Shown here: one piece after another, positions 23,430-35,099 of the stretch | How positions within the stretch are numbered: position 1 is the stretch's first letter | Layout: every line of letters starts with the position of its first letter | Origin: Hofstenia miamia | Lineage: Eukaryota; Xenacoelomorpha; Acoela | Direction of reading: 5' to 3' | NCBI GenBank assembly: GCA_004352715.1 | Contig: SCFE01000070.1 | Coordinates: forward strand, 1,424,560 to 1,488,559 | Length of the DNA: 64,000 bases | Notes under the pieces: generated by a model | What the model was told of the DNA's origin: nothing | Seen by the model: the letters and a program-made list of their open reading frames with translations, nothing else | The model's database searches: none | Position numbers and translations under genes: made by a program

Positions 23430-24315
23430 ATATATATATAAAACTAAATGCAGAGATATGCTTTCTTCAAAACATATGGCATGTAATCTTCAATTAGTTG
23501 AATCAGTCAATGATTTAGGACTAAATATCTCCTCAGATTTAAAATGGAACCAACATTATACCAAAGTTTTAAGCAAAGCAATTAATGTATTATTTTATTT
23601 AAGAAGAAATATACCATATATTACACCTAAATTTATAAGAACTAAGTTATTCAAAAGTTGCATATTATCTATTATAACTTATGGATCACAATGTTGGTGG
23701 CCAAGTAGACATCAATTTGAAAAACTTGAAAGATATCAAAGGAAATGCTTACATTGGTGTTTAAATTCAAATAAGGTAATATCTTATAAAAATTTGTTGC
23801 ACCTTAACATACTTCCAATTGCTCTTCAATTTCAATTGTATGATTTGATATTTTTCAATAAAGTACTGAATGGGTTATACAAAATAGATCATACTGAATT
23901 TGTTAGTGTAAAGAATAATTCATCAAGAGAAAAACGGACTATTTTCAAAAATCCTAAGTGCAAATTGGTTACATCTCATAGCAACTATTGGGATCGTATT
24001 ACTTACTTGACTAATTACATATCAGTCAATTCTAATATCAACATTTATGATCGTCCTAGCATTGTAAAGAAACAACTTCGTATATTTTTTGAAGATTATG
24101 TTATTAATCATTTTAAATTGAACAATACTTGCTCATGGTTTCTGTCTTGCAATTGCAGTAATTGTAGAGAAGTAAGATCATCTCATAAAAAGAAATAATG
24201 TGATAATTATGAACTATATTTTATTTTCAAAAAATTTTGTTTTACTTGTAAATTTAGTTTGTAGCGCTTTATAAAGCGAATTGAAGTCATTTAGTAGTAG
24301 TAGTAGTAGTAGTAG
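23430..24315 (+). mobile_element. LINE 3' end with (TAG)n tail
   Basis: The C-terminal part of a LINE ORF is followed by about 95 bp of 3' UTR and a (TAG)8 tail at 24292-24315. The 3' UTR contains the 14-bp perfect palindrome CGCTTTATAAAGCG at 24265-24278, placed just before the tail, where some LINEs carry a terminal hairpin. It is a different lineage from the LINE at 5.4-7.6 kb, which has an A/TAAA tail. Confidence 0.8.
23458..24198 (+). CDS. LINE reverse transcriptase, C-terminal domain (partial)
   Basis: An uninterrupted 246-codon frame begins downstream of the 1000-N gap and ends in TAA. It starts at SVNDLGLNISSDLKWNQHYT, the block that follows the polymerase palm in jockey/I-type elements, and continues with SCILSIITYGSQCWW and FEKLERYQRKCLHWCL, the thumb/C-terminal region. 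A terminal CNCSNCREVR cysteine cluster is visible. Palm and endonuclease would lie in the gap. The intact frame indicates a young copy. Confidence 0.75.
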   Translation: MLSSKHMACNLQLVESVNDLGLNISSDLKWNQHYTKVLSKAINVLFYLRRNIPYITPKFIRTKLFKSCILSIITYGSQCWWPSRHQFEKLERYQRKCLHWCLNSNKVISYKNLLHLNILPIALQFQLYDLIFFNKVLNGLYKIDHTEFVSVKNNSSREKRTIFKNPKCKLVTSHSNYWDRITYLTNYISVNSNINIYDRPSIVKKQLRIFFEDYVINHFKLNNTCSWFLSCNCSNCREVRSSHKKK

Positions 24316-26344
24316 ATATAAATATATAGTTTCTTCATGTACTACCATATACACCGTTTGAATGTCTTCGAAACGCACACAAAGCCCATAATTTTAAATT
24401 TTTATGAGTAAATTTTGTAGACTAACTTTAGTGTAAGCACAAATCCTGTTTATGAGCTATTTCCATAGAAAAATGTCAAATCACTGTAGAAAAATTAAAT
24501 ACTGTGGTCTTTTGAAAAAGAAAACTTTGGTCAGTTCTTAACTTGTTATGTATAATATTTTCACCCTCACTAAGGAGAATAATTACATCTTATCAACTAG
24601 GAGATGAAATATATTTTAATTTTGGTGGACAAATTGTCCGTAAAAGAACAAGCGTTTCTTGCAAATTTCAAATAAGTAATTCCCGGCCGCCTGGTTCCAT
24701 CTCAGACTTATAGTGATTTAAAAATATAGTCATGTTGTGCATACTATCTAAGTCACTAAAATCTTTCTAAGCTTATATTTGAATATCAATGTACATGTAC
24801 ATACATAGCTTATGGACTAAGACAAAATCCGCTGACCACTATTTTACTGTCGGGTCAGTCTAGGTCAGATTTTTGTGATGTGAATTTGATAATCACACTT
24901 TCAAGTGACATCAAATAAATTTGGCTCCTAATTTTTGTATTTGTTTGAAATACAATCGGATTAAATTTCATTTAAGTATTAAATTTGATATTACTAAACA
25001 TCTGAAAATTGGATTTTTTTGGAAAAAATGTTGAATTTATTTTAAGGAAATATTGGCCTTCCATCCTTTTGTATGCTCTGTTTAATATATTTAAAACGCT
25101 TTGCTTCGAAATAATAATTTCTAAGTATCCTTTTCTATAAGAAATATGTTGAATTATAAAATGAATTTATGTCTCGACGATTCCTAAATACTATTGTTAT
25201 TTTTTGTTTAGAAATAGCTATATACATACAACTAAAAAGAAAATTTTTGTAAAACGTAAGTTTTATGATATAAGGAAAGAATGTGAAATTCATAAATTTG
25301 TTGACACACGATTTGTTTTAAATTTAAAATGATACTGCAGGTGAAATAGTCAATTTCTCTATGGAGAAATTATTAATATTTCAACAGTTTATGATATGTA
25401 CACTAGAAGTAGTTTGGAGAAATGATATGAATCATTTATAAATGGACGTACTTTCATCCATTATTACTAGGGTAAAAAGTATTTTAGAAATTTCCACATA
25501 TTAGAAAAATAAAAATTTTGATTCCGATTATTTGGGGTAGAGAAATTCCAAAAATCTTATAATTAAATTGTTACAGCAAAATGTGGTTATATGTAGGTAT
25601 ATACGAAATTAGGCAAAGCCTTCAATTTCACATGATGTGTATTTTAAATATGTTCTTTTTAATAAACAAATTATAAATATAGTGTTGAAAAAATTACCAT
25701 ATAATGAACGCGAATTATATTGAAAATTTGATTGAAAATTTTCAAATTGTATAATAGCAGCAAGAAAAAACCATTTTTGGATACGGATAAAACACTTCGT
25801 ATGTGTTTGGGTACTTGTAAGAAAATGTTTTTTACGGACCGGTGGTGCATGAACTTCTCAAATATGATGGTTAGACCTGAATTTACTAAGAGTGGGGAAT
25901 GCATTCATGTCTTAACCTGTGCGTCTTAAGCTATGCGACAGTCACGCTCATTACATGTAGTAAATTTTTTGGAAGTCTATAAATTAGAAATCCGTAAGTA
26001 TGTTATCAAATATATTTCTTGGATTTTTATGGGTGAAATATTGGAGTATTCAAAACAGTATTATATGCTATCCTATAACCGAGTATACCTTTATGTTGAT
26101 ATTCAAAACTATAGATTATCAGTAAATATTAAGGCAAATACGTTCTTCTATAAACTTTAGTATAATTTACAATAATAAATATATATGTATATATAAGCAT
26201 TTAACTTTAACATGCTAATCACTTAACGCATACTGTGATGGATTATTTTTCAGCTTATTTTTGTTCGCTAACCATATTTCTCGCCTCATATTCAACTTTT
26301 CATTATTGTTCAAAACGTTGGGGAGCTTTCTAACTCTTAATAAA

Positions 26345-26640
26345 AATTAACCTTGCATGACTGCGCCATGAGACGCACTCATGGACTGGCACCAGTAGCA
26401 GTCTCGCTAACAGTGTTTCCACTCTACCGTTACCGCCCCCATATGCACAAAGTACATATAGTGGCACCTTCGTCTACCCTGTTTTTAACGTCTGATGTAG
26501 GTTCGGGAGTCTGTACACCGACGCGCCCATTGAGTGTTAGTTATTAATATCCAGGAACCACCGCGAGGAGGTACCTTCTATGACGATTTACACGTAGCCC
26601 TTACGGTTATGTATTCTCACACCAAAATGTAATGACCCCA
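26345..26640. other. Isolated GC-rich island
   Basis: About 300 bp with clearly higher GC than everything around it, and no convincing frame. On the minus strand it is preceded by GTCATTACATTTTGGTGTGA, which could be an LTR end with a primer site, making this a retroelement leader. That reading is weak. Confidence 0.3.
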
Positions 26641-26880
26641 CAAAAATGCACGGTAGTAAAAATAAAAGCACACTACTAGACATAAGTTGTTGTTAAATTT
26701 CATTACGATCTTGATTAAGACCTTGGTTTCCTCTATGGATTTGCACTAAAACTTGGTACACTTGAAATTTTTTGATAAAATTTTTTGCAAAAATTTGGTC
26801 TGTATAATCGTTATGGACAGTTTACAATCAATCAATAAAGGTGAGCCAATTATATTTCAAAAAAATTTCTAATGCAGCAT

Positions 26881-26881
26881 N
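26881..26881. other. Single-N contig join
   Basis: Single N just before a TA microsatellite. No duplicated flank was seen here. Confidence 0.7.
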
Positions 26882-27297
26882 ATATATATATATATATACA
26901 TTCATTTGGTCCTTGTTCAATCGTTACTACTATTATAATTAGCATGATCGATAGTAGTCATTTTAGCTTTGTTTTGATGGGCATTACGAACACGGTAGCT
27001 TTCGTAAAATGACTTCTAATCGAGTAAGTCAAGTGCTTAGCGAATATAAGCTACGTATCAATATATCAGGTTGTAGACCAGGTCAACAAAACTCAGGACC
27101 TTTTTTGCATATTTCATAACCCAAAAGTGGGAACACTTCGGATTAGTAATTAGATTCAAGTTTAGGTTCTAGTAAAAAATTAAAAATTTAGTTCAGCTGA
27201 AATATTGACTAACTGATCCAGTTGTGGGTCACTTAATTGTAAATCGTCTTCCACTGTTATGTATACATGTCATCACATACGACTTCAAATATATTAC

Positions 27298-27472
27298 CTG
27301 GTTCTTCATATAGTCCATCAACTTGAACTGGTAGATAAGTGTTGATTCGTAAGCCATATTTTTCTACTAAAGACATCAGGCAATTAACAATACAAATAAC
27401 GCACATTGTTATTCCACATGTAGCTAAACAAACATGGAAAATGAAAACAAGACAATCCAAAACTTTTCCCAT
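27298..27472 (-). CDS. Gene A, probable first exon (membrane helix 1)
   Basis: This 175-nt exon runs from an ATG to a donor CAG/GTAATA, leaving phase 1. It encodes a short N-terminus, a strongly hydrophobic Cys-rich helix (LVFIFHVCLATCGITMCV with ICIVNCLMSLV) and the segment EKYGLRINTYLPVQVDGLYE. It is paralogous, and equal in length and phase, to the exon at 34332-34506 (shared CLATCGI.MC.IC..NCL.SL.EKYGLR). The phase matches the acceptor of the large exon at 13740 on the same strand, so one gene with a 13.6-kb intron is likely. The helix followed by a short EKY...V segment and a P/G-AILILGN entry resembles the first helix and post-helix of DEG/ENaC proteins. Alternatively it starts a different small membrane protein. 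Confidence 0.6.
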
Positions 27473-27837
27473 GAAGATTATTTCTTTATTAAATATCGCC
27501 TATTCTGTGCAAACACTTGTTTAGAAATGAATAGCCTCCTGTGATTTCCAGTCACATTTATTATTAATTCATTTATGATAAATATTTTAATATGCTTCCC
27601 AATAAAAAAGCTATCCAATAGTTTCTGAAGATATTCTAAACTTAGTAAAATAGGAATTATTCTAATTTTAACAAACTTATTGAAATGAAACATGTCATAT
27701 ACATTTTATCCCGGAAGTACCTGACAGATGGCAGTCTGCCTTTGTTTTTATGATTTAATTGTTTCCTTTCTTTCTATTTTTGTTGTTTTTGTTTATATTT
27801 TTTTTCCTTATTTGTGAAAATACGGGAAATATATCCT

Positions 27838-27893
27838 TTATTTATTTATTTATTTATTTATTTATTATTTATTTATTTATTTATTTATTTATT
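27838..27893. repeat. (TTTA)n microsatellite
   Basis: Tetranucleotide TTTA run. It could be the tail of a minus-strand retroposed sequence, but no body was recognised. Confidence 0.9.
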
Positions 27894-28693
27894 AATCATT
27901 TATTGAATAATACTGGAAAAGATTACTGCATTTTAAAATACCAATTCTTATTTAAATTATTGGATGCTTCTTAATAGTCATGGATTTTGAAAATACTATA
28001 AATATTTTGGAGTTCTGGAATCTGTGGAATATGCAAAATTTTCTAACAGGCGTATTCGGTTGCAATCAGGTTGAGTGATCAAGTAGGTTGAAGAATAAGC
28101 TCTCAAAATTTTACAAAAATTTGTCTTTAAATCAAATATAGTATTTTAATTGACAAAAATCCTCCTTGTTAAGCGGTATTTTCAGGATTAGAAGTGATAA
28201 AATATAATTTTATTTGGGTTTTGCGGGTTTTGGGGCTCTTCTGCGGGTGCACATAAACATTACTGATGAGTTTAGGCTCTCAATTCCATACTATGTGTAT
28301 TATAAATAAGAATATTAAAAAAAACATTAATATAAATAAAACCCTAGAAACATTAACATAAAATGAACTTGAATTGTTCTAAAAAAATTTTGACAACTTT
28401 TAAATAGTTCAGTGATAAGTATATCAGTACCAAAGAACAGGTGTTTAGAAAGCAAGGAGAAAGATAAGATAGACAAGTACAAAAAGTTAGCAGAGGAAAT
28501 GAAAGATTCTGAAAATGGATGAAAACTGAAGTGGTTCCAATAGTATAGAAGGGCATTAGACTCAGTGAGCAAGAAACATAAGAGATACTTGGAGGATGAG
28601 GATTATCTAAATGGGGAGGGGCGTTAGTACAGAAAGCAGCCCTGTTAGAAATAGATAGAGTCCTGAGAAATCATTTATACTTAATATGTAATA

Positions 28694-29192
28694 CAGGGTG
28701 CCCACAAAGTCTCTTTACAATTTGAAAAATTTATTACAAAGCAGTTTACATTATACGATATTGAAAATTATAGGATATTGCTGAACCACATTTTGGACGC
28801 GATGTTCATCAGTTCCTCAATCAAACATTTCCAGACCGATGGATCTGAAGGGATGGACCAATTCCCTGGCCACCACGTTCACCAGACATCACTCCCTTAG
28901 ACTTCTTTTTATGGGGTTATGTGAAAGATATTATGTACCGAACAAAGGTACGTGACATTTCTGACTTAAAGCAAAAGATTCGGAATACCATTGCCACCAT
29001 TGATTGACCTATGCTACAGCGAAAATGGCAAAAAATAGAGTACCGACTATATGTCCTTCGTGCAACTAATGGTGCTCATATAGAGAAACTTAAATAAATA
29101 CTTTTAAAATGAAAAAAATCTAGTAAAGATATCTCATAAATTGCTTTTATAATAAATTTTTCAAATTTTAAAGAGACTTTGTGGACACCCTG
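28694..29192 (+). mobile_element. Internally deleted mariner-type element
   Basis: The ends are CAGGGTGCCCACAAAGTC at 28694 and the complement of CAGGGTGTCCACAAAGTC at 29192, extending as imperfect inverted repeats for about 45 bp. TA flanks lie at 28692-28693 and 29193-29194. The length is 499 bp and only the 3' end of a transposase is kept. Confidence 0.9.
28818..29095 (+). pseudogene. Mariner-type transposase C-terminus
   Basis: The segment includes RDGPIPWPPRSPDIT and LDFFLWGYVKDIMY, matching the ...PRSPDLTPLDFFLWG...K block at the end of many arthropod DDE transposases, then LKQKIRNTIATI and a C-terminal tail to the stop at about 29095. In-frame stops occur and the N-terminal two thirds is deleted. 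Confidence 0.75.
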
Positions 29193-29520
29193 TATATTGA
29201 TGTGTTAATGACAAGGTAGTGTATAGCTTGTCATTTCTCTTCGTGTAGCTCATTCATGCATAATTCGTTTCTTAATTCATGCCAAAATATTATTGTCTTA
29301 TCCTTTGAGGAATCTGTTTCTCCTTCTTACAATATCAGAAAAGTGATATTTACTGTAAATCTGTTAATTGTGTTTGTTACATTTAAATTTTTTCTATAAT
29401 TTTTTGCCTATCAGCAACAATCTCACTATGATCATTACACTAGGAAGTAGAATAATAATTTGATTTTAAAATTATAATTTATTTTTTAATTTTTGCTTTA
29501 GTCATTTGTATTGAACACTA

Positions 29521-29623
29521 GTTCCACTTGGAGTGTAGTCTTGCAGATTCTGAAATGTTCCTGATCCACCCATTTCAGCAGGTGCTTATGTCTGAGCGGT
29601 TACTCGAGTCCACCAAGTGGAAC
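29521..29623. repeat. Inverted repeat GTTCCACTTGG with 81-bp loop
   Basis: A perfect 11-bp inverted pair (29521-29531 and 29613-29623) encloses a moderately GC-rich loop that contains a smaller inverted pair, TGAAATG/CATTTCA. It could be a small MITE or a structured transcript; nothing decides between them. Confidence 0.4.
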
Positions 29624-29931
29624 AAACATTGTGGGGTGTTAAGGTGGATATAACAGCAACTATCTCACTAAAATTATACACATCAATTAATGGAAATTTA
29701 ATTGTTTTATTGGAAAAATGTTAGTAAATTAATCTTTGAATCGAAACACGTAGTATTATTTATTAATTCCAAGGCCTTATCTTTTTAGAAATGTTACACC
29801 ATTAAACACAACATGTATATGACCGGAGATGAGTTTTAGAGGTGGCGATTAAGTTGAGTTCAAATAGGGTAAATTGTGTACAAATAGCAGGCATCCCAAT
29901 AAACTATTTTTTTGGAAAATAATTGTAATTA

Positions 29932-31115
29932 TGAAACATGCTCAATACCAATATATTATATTTTTCATTTTAGTAAATATCAATAACATATTTTTCATTT
30001 TTGAAAATATCAATAGTTATTTTTCATCCAATAATAATGACTTTTAAGTTTTTATTAATGTTATTGAAAAACAGCTGTTATTTAGGTGATCGCGTGCCGA
30101 TATTATTTATTGAGCAGCCAAGAAGTTGATGCAGTGTTGTGTGGGACTAGGTTTACTTGACAAATTGTCATTGGCGGAAAAAATTGATTCTTGCCTGAAA
30201 TGCATTTGATTTGACATGCCGTACAAGGTGCATTTGCTTGCAATTAAACTTATGTACAATGGACCAGGAAGAAACATGCATGTGGATATGTAAATAGAAT
30301 AAATGCATGCCACCTGGAAAGCAGAATGCAACAAAAGAGAATCAAATGTATGTCTTATGGATGTACTTTTAGTGCAGTATAGATTTTGTAGTAATTGATT
30401 TTTGACAAAATATTATTGTAATGATTTATGATTCTAAGGAGCAGACTAGTTGATTTATTAAAAATTCAAAAACAGTGTTTCATAAAGCTATGAAAGACAA
30501 TTAGGCACACTACACATAATTAAGCAGATGAAACAATATTAAAAAATGATAGTGGCACAGTTGAGAACTGGAGTAACTTGCCAATATATACATATAAGAA
30601 AACTAGACAAAGCGGAATACGTTTAAAAAAGAAATTAAATATTACAGTTTTGTCCCAAAATTACCAATAAGGCTTGGTCAAGATATACTTTCTATAATTG
30701 ACTTATCCAAGAGCCTAGAACTTTAAAATTTTCTAAAGAGAAAATTCAAAATACAAAAGCACTTTTTTAAAATTTAATCTTTTTTAGACAAAATATTAAA
30801 ATATTTGCTTCATTTAGACAACTGAAGATTTTTATAATTCATTTACTATTTCAATTAAGATTAAGCTAACAAAAATTATTTTAATTTATTTATGTCCTAT
30901 GGTTAGGGGCATCCCCTTTGTCCTTCAGGATCTAAGCCAGTGAGCTTAACTAACAACAATTTGAAAGATTTGTAAATATATCATAAATATCAATTTCTGT
31001 AAATTCTAACATGTATTTTGTGCATTGTACTTTTTTGAATTTTATTTTATCGGTATTTTCTTCTTCTCCATACAAAAATGTAGTAAAATTAAACAGCATG
31101 TTTGGTAACTACTAG
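29932..31115. other. Non-coding segment, repeated after the next N
   Basis: AT-rich, no gene recognised. The same 1184 bp follow at 31117-32300. The short frames in both copies are identical. Confidence 0.6.
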
Positions 31116-31116
31116 N
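31116..31116. other. Single-N contig join
   Basis: The 1184 bases ending here are repeated from 31117. This is the same pattern as at 15605. Confidence 0.85.
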
Positions 31117-32300
31117 TGAAACATGCTCAATACCAATATATTATATTTTTCATTTTAGTAAATATCAATAACATATTTTTCATTTTTGAAAATATCAATA
31201 GTTATTTTTCATCCAATAATAATGACTTTTAAGTTTTTATTAATGTTATTGAAAAACAGCTGTTATTTAGGTGATCGCGTGCCGATATTATTTATTGAGC
31301 AGCCAAGAAGTTGATGCAGTGTTGTGTGGGACTAGGTTTACTTGACAAATTGTCATTGGCGGAAAAAATTGATTCTTGCCTGAAATGCATTTGATTTGAC
31401 ATGCCGTACAAGGTGCATTTGCTTGCAATTAAACTTATGTACAATGGACCAGGAAGAAACATGCATGTGGATATGTAAATAGAATAAATGCATGCCACCT
31501 GGAAAGCAGAATGCAACAAAAGAGAATCAAATGTATGTCTTATGGATGTACTTTTAGTGCAGTATAGATTTTGTAGTAATTGATTTTTGACAAAATATTA
31601 TTGTAATGATTTATGATTCTAAGGAGCAGACTAGTTGATTTATTAAAAATTCAAAAACAGTGTTTCATAAAGCTATGAAAGACAATTAGGCACACTACAC
31701 ATAATTAAGCAGATGAAACAATATTAAAAAATGATAGTGGCACAGTTGAGAACTGGAGTAACTTGCCAATATATACATATAAGAAAACTAGACAAAGCGG
31801 AATACGTTTAAAAAAGAAATTAAATATTACAGTTTTGTCCCAAAATTACCAATAAGGCTTGGTCAAGATATACTTTCTATAATTGACTTATCCAAGAGCC
31901 TAGAACTTTAAAATTTTCTAAAGAGAAAATTCAAAATACAAAAGCACTTTTTTAAAATTTAATCTTTTTTAGACAAAATATTAAAATATTTGCTTCATTT
32001 AGACAACTGAAGATTTTTATAATTCATTTACTATTTCAATTAAGATTAAGCTAACAAAAATTATTTTAATTTATTTATGTCCTATGGTTAGGGGCATCCC
32101 CTTTGTCCTTCAGGATCTAAGCCAGTGAGCTTAACTAACAACAATTTGAAAGATTTGTAAATATATCATAAATATCAATTTCTGTAAATTCTAACATGTA
32201 TTTTGTGCATTGTACTTTTTTGAATTTTATTTTATCGGTATTTTCTTCTTCTCCATACAAAAATGTAGTAAAATTAAACAGCATGTTTGGTAACTACTAG
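31117..32300. repeat. Apparent duplicate of 29932-31115 (assembly overlap)
   Basis: The duplicate starts immediately after a single N and ends exactly where the first copy was cut off. The true distance between the first exons of genes A and B is therefore probably about 1.2 kb shorter than it appears. Confidence 0.85.
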
Positions 32301-32548
32301 GCTTGTTCTAGTATTTGGAATGGGCAGAACAATTCGATGACAGTGAAAATTGAAAAAATATTATTTGGCCAAAATGACTTTACTAATACAGCATGTAAGG
32401 CAAGTGAACATAAGGCCAAAAACTTTGATACAATATAAAATTTCCGACATTGCAGACTGTTCAAGACATCAACCTTGAATTTCTAAGCAGTTAAAAACAA
32501 GCAAAACATGCTTGAAAAGGGATAACATATGTTTGAAGTATCATCTGG

Positions 32549-32625
32549 GGTAGGGCCCGTACCTATAAAAATAGGCCCGTTAGCTTGTCTATGCCCGTAT
32601 CTTAAGCCCACTATGCCCGTAGTTG
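32549..32625. repeat. Cluster of GCCCGTA motifs
   Basis: GCCCGT(A/T) occurs at 32555, 32575, 32593 and 32615. A related GGGCACGTAC/GTACGGGC set lies at 38812-38890 inside a hAT element, and a CCGTA/CCGGTCCG patch at about 33112-33140 may be the other border. The arrangement is typical of subterminal motifs of hAT-like elements. Confidence 0.4.
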
Positions 32626-33870
32626 AATGTTGTTCAACTAAAATATATTTACGCAACAAGAAAAGCTGCTATATTGAGTCATTGGAGTCATAGCGACTAT
32701 GAATGCCGCAATTACAACGTCATATTTTAGTCCAGTTTTTTTGACAAACCTCAGAACTACAATTGACACATCAAACATTATGAAAATACTTTAAATAGAC
32801 CCTAGACTGTACTGTTTGTATGGCGTGAAAATATGTAAATAAGTAAATTCCATTAAAATGATGTGGAATGTCTTCTGAAGTTAACAACGTACACAGTTTT
32901 TAAAATTGGTGAAGTCTATGCATTTTATGTGAATTAGAGCAATATTTTATATACTACGTTGAAATCTACGTGAAGACTAATGTTACATATACATAGATAT
33001 ATACAATAGGTGTGTGGAAATTCTTATAAATAAATAATAAATTTCGATGAAATGATTTTAAGAATTAAAATCCTCGAACAATAACAACAAATAATCAAAG
33101 TATGTTCAGAGGGCCGTATATTCCCGGTCCGTGTCCGGAGCAAGTGAGGGGTAAATTTCTTATTTTTGTGTTTGTAATAGCCTCTTTTTAAATTTTAAAT
33201 GCTTATGAAAACTGTGTTGCAAATTTTTAACTCAAATGTCTTTTAGATTGAAATTGGAAGGAACTAGGTGAATGGTTACAATATCAATTGCAGAACGCTA
33301 TGAAAACAAAGAAATTTAAACTTGATGGGAGAGAATATTTAGAACCTTGCACGAAAGATCGTACTGATGAGAAAACAGCAGTTACGTATGACCAATGATT
33401 TCATTTCTCATGTTTGTACGAAAATATTGACTGCTTTCATGCTTTTAAGCTTAGTATTTCTAGGATGCCAAAAAATATCTTGCAACTTAAGTCTTTTTAT
33501 TTAAGGATCTCCTCATCAAAGGTCAAGTTGTAAAATATGTTAACAACTTCTGAAAAAGGATTTTGTAGTAGCTAATTTATCAATATGTGGTTCGTTTTCA
33601 TGAATATAATGAAAGAAACTCTTCGATATACCATACTAGAGGATTGGTAATACAATCAAGCAAAGAAATACTCAGAACTAGAGTCTCAACACAAAATTCA
33701 GTTCCAGCCCAACGACAACTACTAAGTTACGCAGTTCAATAGTTCATAAGTGAATTTGTTCATGAAGACCCAAGAAAGGGCAGTGCGCTTAAATTGTCCC
33801 AGAAGGTAGCCGATGCCAATCATGGCGCTGAATTTATACTGGATTTGTGCGTCGCTGTGCGGATCCTCAT
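32626..33870. other. Unassigned; one short open segment
   Basis: No element or gene was recognised. A 48-codon open segment at about 33250-33400 (contains ELGEWLQYQLQNAMK and KLDGREYLEPC) has protein-like composition and follows AATGTCTTTTAG, but an in-frame stop lies just after that acceptor, so it is not annotated as an exon. Confidence 0.35.
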
Positions 33871-33871
33871 A

Positions 33872-34033
33872 CCTACAGTTGCCGTTAAGCAACAAGGTAG
33901 AAAGAGTTGCTGCCCTATGTTCTTTGTGCTTGTGGACCTATTTGTTGGCTTGTGGCAGACAGACTGCGACACAGTGGAAGCATTGTAAGTAAGGCAACAC
34001 CTTCTACCTTATTGCTTAACGTTCTCTGTAGGG
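33872..34033. repeat. Inverted repeat just upstream of gene B
   Basis: The arms CGTTAAGCAA(C/T)AAGGTAGAA (33883 and 34021 outward ends) pair over about 35 bp with few mismatches, and outer CCTACAG/CTGTAGG extends the pairing. This is a fold-back MITE or hairpin 300 bp before the first exon of gene B. Confidence 0.6.
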
Positions 34034-34331
34034 ACTTCATACTTAAGTTTGAAATGTGGTTGTAAATTTGAAATTTACAATTCATATATTTATCATACCA
34101 GTTAGAAGGAAACAGTCTTTGTATTTCTAATAATCTATTGTATTATTAATTTTACAATATATATTTAACAGAGACATCTTGACAAGTCTTGAATTTCCCT
34201 TTATTTTTGAAGTATGGCGACAAAATTTAACAACGCTCAGAATATACAATAGCTTTATAAAGCCAAGTTCATTAATTATAGATTACATCATTTGTCTTTG
34301 AACAGATTTGAAAGTGATTTAATTTGGAAAC

Positions 34332-34506
34332 ATGAGGACGACAATAGAGTGGGTGGCCTTTACTTTCCATTTTTGCTTGGCAACTTGTGGTATACTAATG
34401 TGCATTATCTGCTCAACGAATTGTTTGCTATCCTTGATTGAAAAATATGGCTTAAGAGTTCAGCAATACGTGCCACAGCGAATGGATGAGCTTTCTGAAG
34501 AACCAG
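34332..34506 (+). CDS. Gene B, probable first exon (membrane helix 1)
   Basis: This 175-nt exon runs from an ATG to the strong donor CCAG/GTGAGT, leaving phase 1. It encodes a 7-residue N-terminus, a hydrophobic Cys-rich helix (WVAFTFHFCLATCGILMC with IICSTNCLLSL) and EKYGLRVQQYVPQRMDELSE. A stop lies in frame upstream, so this ATG is the likely start; a possible 5' UTR acceptor (CTTTGAACAG, ending 34305) precedes it. It is paralogous to 27298-27472 on the other strand. The next phase-compatible exon on this strand is the large one at 43141, in the same relation as in gene A. The intron would be 8.6 kb. Role as for gene A. Confidence 0.65.
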
Positions 34507-35099
34507 GTGAGTAAATTCGTTACATTTTGTGAAAATTAAAGTTAAATGCCACAAGTTATTCTAGACAATGATATGAAAATATTGAAATTTTGAATATAGC
34601 GCTTTCTAAGTTACATTTTTCTTTAAATAAAACTGAAGTTATTCTCTATTCTAAATCAGAGTTGCAAGCAGTTCCAATTTTCAGAAACCGAGCTTTACCG
34701 AACCATTGCAAAAGAAAACCGAATCGAACAAATCTTTTTAATGCTAAAAATTGGAACCCTTTCAAATCGAGAAAATCAGCACAAAATATCAGCAAAAAGG
34801 AAAACTTTATAACAACTTTTACCGAATTCTAAGTCATTGAATAATTTAGGAGACAACTGTGACCTATGTTCATTTAAAGTAAAGCCTATTAATGAAAAAT
34901 TTCGTTCAATTTTCCTCGATCCAGAAATTCTATAAATTTTTAGCGAGTTTTGATAAGCTTGGAAATTATATCGAATTTTTTTTAAAATATGAAGAGGACC
35001 ATCATATCGTTTTGAAATATCAAAATTGATTATATTTATTGTATTCATCAATAGTTGTATGCTTATGTGACTCATTTGTAACAGAATTCATGTCCTCAA

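Larger units (their letters stand above)
24316..27240. other. Mostly unassigned AT-rich stretch
   Basis: No gene was recognised. The stretch contains a frame at 25732-25929 with a cysteine-containing segment (RMCLGTCKKMFFTDRWCMNF), a GC-rich island (separate entry), a single N at 26881 before a TA run, and no clear element ends. Around 25620-25780 there is weak similarity to 28290-28440. Confidence 0.4.

Noticed and set aside
22413-23441. Long frame over the 1000-N gap
   Set aside because: Consists of N codons with a few real residues; not a gene. The same applies to frames across 57621-58391 and 62032-63031.
27759-27974. Phe/Ile/Leu-rich frame like a membrane protein
   Set aside because: Produced by the (TTTA)n and T-rich microsatellite.
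25620-28572. Weak similarity between 25620-25780 and 28290-28440
   Set aside because: Only short AT-rich matches; no ends, frame or motif supports a shared element.
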